From: an uncultured Eubacteriaceae bacterium
Lineage (GTDB): Bacteria; Bacillota; Clostridia; Eubacteriales; Eubacteriaceae
Reading direction: 5' to 3'
Length of the DNA stretch: 10,574 nt
Assembly: GCA_947630385.1 (NCBI GenBank)
Contig: CANRHG010000052.1
Span: 1-10,574 of the forward strand
Numbering within the stretch: the stretch's first letter is position 1; every line of letters begins with the position of its first letter. A program made the position numbers and the translations under genes. Below the pieces are notes generated by a model, which worked only from the letters and a program-made list of their open reading frames with translations, was not told where the DNA came from and did not search any database. Of this stretch, positions 6,399 to 10,574 are shown piece by piece.

Positions 6399-8477
6399 AT
6401 GTCACAAACCTTAGTTATAGTAGAATCGCCTTCCAAAGCGAAGACGATCGAAAAATATTTACCAAAAGGATACGAAGTTCAGGCCACCAAAGGCCACCTG
6501 ATCGATCTGCCCAAGAGTCGGATGGGGATCGACGTGGAAAACGGTTTTGAGCCTGATTATATAAAAGTGCGCGGGAAAGCCCCGCTGCTGAACATGCTTA
6601 AAAAGGAAGCCAAGAAAGCCGACCAGGTCCTGCTGGCTACGGACCCGGACCGCGAAGGCGAAGCCATTTCTTGGCACATGGCCAATTTTTTGGAGATCGA
6701 CCCAAATTCCGACTGTAGGATCGAGTTTTACGAGATCACCAAACGGGCCGTCAACGAGGCCATCGAGAACAAACATCCGGTGGATATGGACCTCGTAAAT
6801 TCCCAACAGGCCCGCCGTATCTTAGACCGTCTGGTCGGCTACTCGATCAGCCCACTGTTGTGGAAAAAGGTCAAAAAGGGCCTGAGCGCCGGCCGGGTAC
6901 AGTCGGTCGTCACGCGCATGATCGTTGACCGCGAAGAGGAGATCAAGGCTTTTGTCCCGAAAGAATACTGGACGATCGACTTAGATCTTAAGGACACAGA
7001 CGACGACAAGGCCTTTAAAGCCGAACTTAGAAAACGCAAGAACAAAAAAATAGAGATTTCATCAAAAGAAGAAGCCGACGCCGTCGAGCGCGAGATCCGT
7101 GAAAATCCGATCGTAGTCACCTCGGTTAAGAAAAAAGAGCGCGTCCAAAAAGCGCCCCTTCCGTTTACGACGAGTACCCTTCAACAGACGGCCGTAAACG
7201 CTCTGGGGATGAGTTCGCAGCGCACCATGCGCACGGCCCAGGAGCTTTTTGAAGGCGTAAACATCAAAGGCCGCGGCATGACGGGATTGATCACTTACCT
7301 AAGGACCGACTCGACGCGTCTGGCCCCCGAAGCCGTAGAAGAGGCCCATAACTATATCGAGTCCCAGTTCGGTAAAGATTACAGCAACAGCCAAATGCGC
7401 ACGGCCAAGAAGAGCCGAAACGTCCAGGACGCCCACGAAGCGATCCGGCCGACGTCGATGGATCTGGACCCGGACAGCATTCGGGACTCACTGACCAACG
7501 ACCAGTACCGGCTCTATCGGCTCATCTGGCAGCGCATGATCGCTTCGCAGATGAGTCCGGCGGTTTTTGAAGTCCACGACGTCGATCTAAAGAGCGGGGA
7601 TCTCTCTTTTAGGGCCCGAGGCGAGAAAATGATCTTTGACGGGTTCACAAAGGTGACGGGCTACAACAAAAAGACCGTCGAGATCCCTGAAATGAGCGAA
7701 GACAGCAAGATCGAGCTTTTAAAGGTCAATAAGGAACAGAAGTTTACCCAACCCCCGGCCCGTTATACGGAGGCCAGCCTGATCAAGCAACTCGAAAACA
7801 ACGGTATCGGTCGGCCGAGCACCTACGCGCCGACCATTTCGACGATCAAAAACCGCGGCTACGTCGAAGTCGAAGACAAAAAATTCGTACCAACCGAGCT
7901 CGGTTACATCGTCACCGATTTACTAAAGAAATATTTTACGGACATAGTCGACGTCAGCTTTACGGCTGAGATGGAAGAAGGCCTGGACAAAATCGCGGAA
8001 GGCGGGGAAGAGTGGAAAAACCTCATCGACCTGTTTTACAAAGACTTTAAAACCGAACTCGACAAGGCCCAGGAAGAAGTAGAAAAAATTGAAATAAAAG
8101 ATCCGGTCACCGAAGAGATCTGCGAGTTCTGCGGGGCGAACATGGTCATAAAAACCGGAAAATACGGGAAGTTTTTAGCCTGCCCGAATTTTCCGGACTG
8201 CAAGAACACCAAGCCGTTTTTGGAAAAAACCGGAGGGATCTGCCCCGAATGCTCGGGCGATCTAGTCAAGCGCAAATCTAAAAAGGGACGGACCTATTAC
8301 GGCTGCAGCAATTACCCGGATTGTGAATTCATGACCTGGGATCTGCCGCTCCCCGATAAATGCCCCACGTGCCACAAAACGCTCTTTCAAAAAGGGCTCG
8401 GAAAACGAAAGAAGATCTACTGCATCGATCATGGGGAGTTAGAGCCAGAACAAGTAATAAAAGCGGAGGAAAAATGA
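6399..8477 (+). CDS. topA: DNA topoisomerase I (type IA)
   Basis: TopA (692 residues) relaxes negative supercoils by passing one DNA strand through a transient break in the other. The Toprim domain has VIVESPSKAKTIEKYL (6-21, Glu9) and LLATDPDREGEAISWH (78-93, metal-binding DPDRE). The active-site tyrosine is Tyr300 in GLITYLRTDSTRL, followed by DAHEAIRPT (344-352) and GIGRPSTYAPTI (469-480). The C-terminus has zinc-finger modules: CEFC...CPNFPDC (575-601), CPEC...CSNYPDC (615-642), and a third (655-678) of form CPTC...CIDH with one Cys replaced by His or lost. Length is as in Bacillus TopA. The ATG at 6399 is fixed by homology; only a weak AGAGA precedes it. The stop overlaps the hslV start (ATGA), placing topA at the head of a topA-hslV-hslU unit. 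Confidence 0.97.
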   Translation: MSQTLVIVESPSKAKTIEKYLPKGYEVQATKGHLIDLPKSRMGIDVENGFEPDYIKVRGKAPLLNMLKKEAKKADQVLLATDPDREGEAISWHMANFLEIDPNSDCRIEFYEITKRAVNEAIENKHPVDMDLVNSQQARRILDRLVGYSISPLLWKKVKKGLSAGRVQSVVTRMIVDREEEIKAFVPKEYWTIDLDLKDTDDDKAFKAELRKRKNKKIEISSKEEADAVEREIRENPIVVTSVKKKERVQKAPLPFTTSTLQQTAVNALGMSSQRTMRTAQELFEGVNIKGRGMTGLITYLRTDSTRLAPEAVEEAHNYIESQFGKDYSNSQMRTAKKSRNVQDAHEAIRPTSMDLDPDSIRDSLTNDQYRLYRLIWQRMIASQMSPAVFEVHDVDLKSGDLSFRARGEKMIFDGFTKVTGYNKKTVEIPEMSEDSKIELLKVNKEQKFTQPPARYTEASLIKQLENNGIGRPSTYAPTISTIKNRGYVEVEDKKFVPTELGYIVTDLLKKYFTDIVDVSFTAEMEEGLDKIAEGGEEWKNLIDLFYKDFKTELDKAQEEVEKIEIKDPVTEEICEFCGANMVIKTGKYGKFLACPNFPDCKNTKPFLEKTGGICPECSGDLVKRKSKKGRTYYGCSNYPDCEFMTWDLPLPDKCPTCHKTLFQKGLGKRKKIYCIDHGELEPEQVIKAEEK

Positions 8478-9013
8478 ACATAAAAGCCACAACCATATGT
8501 GCGGTTCGAAATAACGGAGAGAGCGCGATCGCCGGTGACGGACAGGTCACGATGGGCGAGAGCGTGATTATGAAGGCAACGGCAAAGAAAGTCAAACGCA
8601 TCTATAAAGACAAGGTCCTTTTAGGCTTTGCCGGATCGGTAGCGGACGCGTTTACGCTGGCTGAGATGTTCGAGCAAAAGCTTGAAATGTACAACGGGAA
8701 CCTCGAACGTTCTGCGGTCGAGCTGGCCAAAGAATGGCGAAACGACAAAGCGATACGTAAACTCGAAGCCCTTTTGATCGTAATGGATAAAGACAATCTA
8801 CTGATCGTTTCGGGCAGTGGGGAAGTCGTATCGCCCGACGACGAGATCGCCGCCATCGGTTCGGGTGGAAATTACGCACTGGCCGCGGCCAGAGCCCTAA
8901 AGCGCAACGACCCGCAACTCAGCGCGGCCAAGATCGCAGAAGAAGCCCTAAAAATCGCTTCAGAAATCTGTGTTTTCACCAACGAAAACATCATAGTAGA
9001 GGAGATCAAGTGA
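8474..9013 (+). CDS. hslV: ATP-dependent protease subunit HslV (ClpQ)
   Basis: HslV (179 residues) is the proteasome-beta-like peptidase chamber that works with HslU. The core has ATTICAVRNNG, IAGDGQVTMG, KKVKRIYKDKVLLGFAGSVADAF, ELAKEWRNDKAIRKLEA and AAIGSGGNYALAAARAL, close to Bacillus and Staphylococcus HslV. The catalytic threonine of E. coli (next to the initiator Met) aligns with Thr6 here, after MNIKA, so a five-residue propeptide must be removed to expose it. Residue 2 is Asn, so the Ser-based activity described for B. subtilis ClpQ seems unlikely. The ATG is preceded by GGAGGA (8465-8470) and overlaps the topA stop; the frame is open further upstream, inside topA, but that extension has no family support. 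Confidence 0.97.
   Translation: MNIKATTICAVRNNGESAIAGDGQVTMGESVIMKATAKKVKRIYKDKVLLGFAGSVADAFTLAEMFEQKLEMYNGNLERSAVELAKEWRNDKAIRKLEALLIVMDKDNLLIVSGSGEVVSPDDEIAAIGSGGNYALAAARALKRNDPQLSAAKIAEEALKIASEICVFTNENIIVEEIK
8998..9004 (+). promoter_or_regulatory. ribosome-binding site of hslU
   Basis: AGAGGAG, five bases before the GTG at 9010, supports the GTG start that overlaps the hslV stop. Confidence 0.8.
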
Positions 9014-10422
9014 AAAAACGCTATAAAATAGAAGAGCTGACGCCGTCTAAGACCGTAGAAGAACTCGACCGTTTTATCATTGGTCAGGACGAAGCGAAAA
9101 AAGCGGTTGCCGTAGCCCTGAGAAACCGCTACCGCCGCTCGCAGTTATCGGAAGAAGACCGCGACGAAATCACTCCTAAGAATATTATATTGATGGGACC
9201 GACCGGTGTTGGTAAGACCGAGATCACCCGAAGGATCGCGAAACTCGTAGAAGCCCCGTTAATTAAAGTAGAAGCGACGAAGTTTACGGAAGTCGGCTAC
9301 GTGGGACGGGACGTCGAGTCTATGATAAGAGATCTCGTTAACCGCTCCATCCGCGAAGCCGAACAACTTAAGATCGAAGAAGTTCGCGATATCGCCGAAA
9401 AGAAGGCGGAGGAAAAACTGATCAATCTTTTGGCCGGTGTAAAACGTAAGGAAAAGAAGGAAAACAATTACGACTTTGCCTCGCTCCTCGCGCCAAAAGA
9501 AAAGGAATCCGAACGCGAAAAGATCGAGCGCAAACGCAGGATCGATGAAAAACTTTCCCGAAGAGCCAGCATCAAAAAGGACCTCAGAGACGGACTCCTA
9601 GAAGAAAACTTCGTTAAAATCGAAGTGACGGACAAACCCGGCGCGTTCTTTAGCATGGTCGGCGGTTCGATGGAAGACATGAACATCGGCGACATGTTCG
9701 GCAATATTTTTCCCGAAAGAAAGAAGACGAGAAATCTTCCCGTTAAAGAAGCCCGCCAGATTTTGATCCAACAGGAAGCCGAAAAGATGATCGATCACGA
9801 CGACGTCATCGAACTTGGGATTCGTAACGCCGAACAAAACGGGATCATTTTCATCGATGAGATCGATAAGATCATCGGTTCGGACCGGACCCACGGCCCA
9901 GACGTCTCGCGTGAAGGCGTGCAGCGTGATATCCTTCCGATTGTAGAAGGCAGCATCGTCAATACCAAGTACGGGCCGGTCAAGACCGACTTTATCCTCT
10001 TTATTGGCTCCGGGGCTTTTCATGGAACAAAAGTGGAAGACATGATCCCCGAACTCCAGGGCCGTTTTCCGATCAACGTAAGGCTAGATTCACTGACGAA
10101 GGAAAATTTTGAAGAAATTTTAACGAGTACGGAAAATTCCATAATCAAGCAATATACACAATTACTCGCGACGGAAGGAATCGATCTTAAATTTACAGAT
10201 GACGCGATCAAAGAGATCGCTGAGATGGCTTACGAAGAAAACATGAATAATGAGGATATCGGAGCGAGAAGACTTTCAACCGTCCTTGAAAAGCTCCTAG
10301 AAGATATCTCCTATAACGCGCCCGATTACGAGGATAAAGAATTTGTGATCGATTCGGATTACGTTCATGAACAGTTAAAAGAAGAAGTAAAGCACCACGA
10401 TTACAAGGAATATTTAATCTAA
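9010..10422 (+). CDS. hslU: ATP-dependent protease ATPase subunit HslU (ClpY)
   Basis: HslU (470 residues) is the hexameric AAA+ unfoldase that feeds proteins into HslV. The N-terminal TPSKTVEELDRFIIGQDEAKKAVAVALRNR is the family signature (11-40). Walker A is GPTGVGKT (63-70); the pore loop is GYVGRD (96-101). The charged intermediate (I) domain spans roughly 105-245, with EKxEERxK-like helices. Walker B is GIIFIDEIDK (278-287), followed by GPDVSREGVQRDILPIVEG and GAFH; sensor II is GARRL (418-422). The C-terminal tail ends EYLI; in the family this tail docks into HslV, so assembly with the upstream product is expected. The GTG start overlaps the hslV stop (GTGA). The length is typical. The last ~350 bp are more AT-rich than the rest of the gene. 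Confidence 0.98.
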   Translation: MKKRYKIEELTPSKTVEELDRFIIGQDEAKKAVAVALRNRYRRSQLSEEDRDEITPKNIILMGPTGVGKTEITRRIAKLVEAPLIKVEATKFTEVGYVGRDVESMIRDLVNRSIREAEQLKIEEVRDIAEKKAEEKLINLLAGVKRKEKKENNYDFASLLAPKEKESEREKIERKRRIDEKLSRRASIKKDLRDGLLEENFVKIEVTDKPGAFFSMVGGSMEDMNIGDMFGNIFPERKKTRNLPVKEARQILIQQEAEKMIDHDDVIELGIRNAEQNGIIFIDEIDKIIGSDRTHGPDVSREGVQRDILPIVEGSIVNTKYGPVKTDFILFIGSGAFHGTKVEDMIPELQGRFPINVRLDSLTKENFEEILTSTENSIIKQYTQLLATEGIDLKFTDDAIKEIAEMAYEENMNNEDIGARRLSTVLEKLLEDISYNAPDYEDKEFVIDSDYVHEQLKEEVKHHDYKEYLI

Positions 10423-10439
10423 TCGTAGAGGCTTTAATT

Positions 10440-10463
10440 GCCCTCCTTCGGGAGGGCTTTTTT
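10440..10463 (+). terminator. Rho-independent terminator after hslU
   Basis: A perfect 7-bp stem, GCCCTCC (10440-10446) with GGAGGGC (10451-10457), is closed by the very stable C(UUCG)G tetraloop and followed by six T. It ends the topA-hslV-hslU unit 18 bases after the hslU stop. Confidence 0.95.
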
Positions 10464-10574
10464 GAGCGCGGAATTTTAATTTTAGCAAAAATTGCCATAA
10501 AACTTGAAAAATATAGAAAATTTTGTTAACCTTTATCAGTAATTTTATTTTTAATTTCGCACACTGTATTAAAC
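10464..10574. other. AT-rich intergenic region downstream of hslU
   Basis: There is no gene in these 111 bases. They hold runs of A and T, a weak promoter-like pair and a CodY-box-like string (see the findings). In many Bacillota codY follows hslU, so this may be the upstream region of such a gene, but nothing beyond the window can be seen. Confidence 0.6.
10492..10519 (+). promoter_or_regulatory. weak candidate promoter for a gene beyond the window
   Basis: TTGCCA (10492-10497, five of six to TTGACA) is followed after 16 bp by TAGAAA (10514-10519, four of six to TATAAT). The region is AT-rich, so chance matches are likely; this is a low-confidence call. Confidence 0.25.

Noticed and set aside
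6459..6806. A 115-codon minus-strand open frame inside topA
   Set aside because: It lies opposite the conserved Toprim coding region and has no independent support.
8360..8473. Upstream extension of hslV to an earlier ATG
   Set aside because: The extra 38 residues lie within topA coding sequence, have no family counterpart, and the ATG at 8474 has GGAGGA just upstream.
9598..10023. A 141-codon minus-strand open frame inside hslU
   Set aside because: It mirrors a highly conserved hslU segment, has no recognisable domain, and no promoter or terminator supports it.
1..10574. A mobile element, phage, CRISPR or defence island
   Set aside because: All long frames are core or housekeeping-type genes, with no transposase, integrase, direct-repeat array or target-site duplication seen.

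Overview
The window is a dense, ordinary-looking chromosomal segment from a bacterium of the Bacillota (Firmicutes), most likely an anaerobic Clostridia or Tissierellia-type lineage. The reasons are the clostridial style of TrpA and TrpB, a RelP/YwaC-type small alarmone synthetase, an Fe-S helicase with an N-terminal nuclease domain, a single-cluster clostridial ferredoxin, and the order topA-hslV-hslU. By eye the base composition is close to half G+C, with AT-rich stretches around 2160-2540 and after about 10080. Genus cannot be judged from this sequence.

Layout. (1) 1-1182 (+): the 3' end of trpB overlaps complete trpA, and a Rho-independent terminator folds over the trpA stop codon. (2) 1181-2377 (-): an AAA-type ATPase of the DUF815 kind points convergently at trpA. 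(3) 2392-6367 (+): recX, a small alarmone synthetase, a nuclease-helicase fusion and a [4Fe-4S] ferredoxin, closed by a terminator. The first three genes overlap by 4 to 7 bp and are probably translationally coupled. (4) 6399-10463 (+): topA, hslV and hslU, joined by ATGA and GTGA stop/start overlaps and closed by a UUCG-tetraloop terminator. (5) 10464-10574: an AT-rich stretch that looks like the upstream region of a gene beyond the window.

How the genes work together. TrpA and TrpB form tryptophan synthase. RecX restrains RecA filaments, and the helicase-nuclease next to it probably also acts on DNA, so the alarmone synthetase sits inside a DNA-repair transcription unit. TopA relaxes negative supercoils; HslV and HslU form a two-part ATP-dependent protease.

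I see no tRNA, rRNA, CRISPR array, insertion sequence or phage gene, and no clearly undescribed system. The points most worth a second look are the 14-bp divergent junction between the ATPase gene and recX, where neither gene has a ribosome-binding site; the recX-relP-helicase linkage; the intact nuclease site on the Fe-S helicase; and the five-residue propeptide of HslV.
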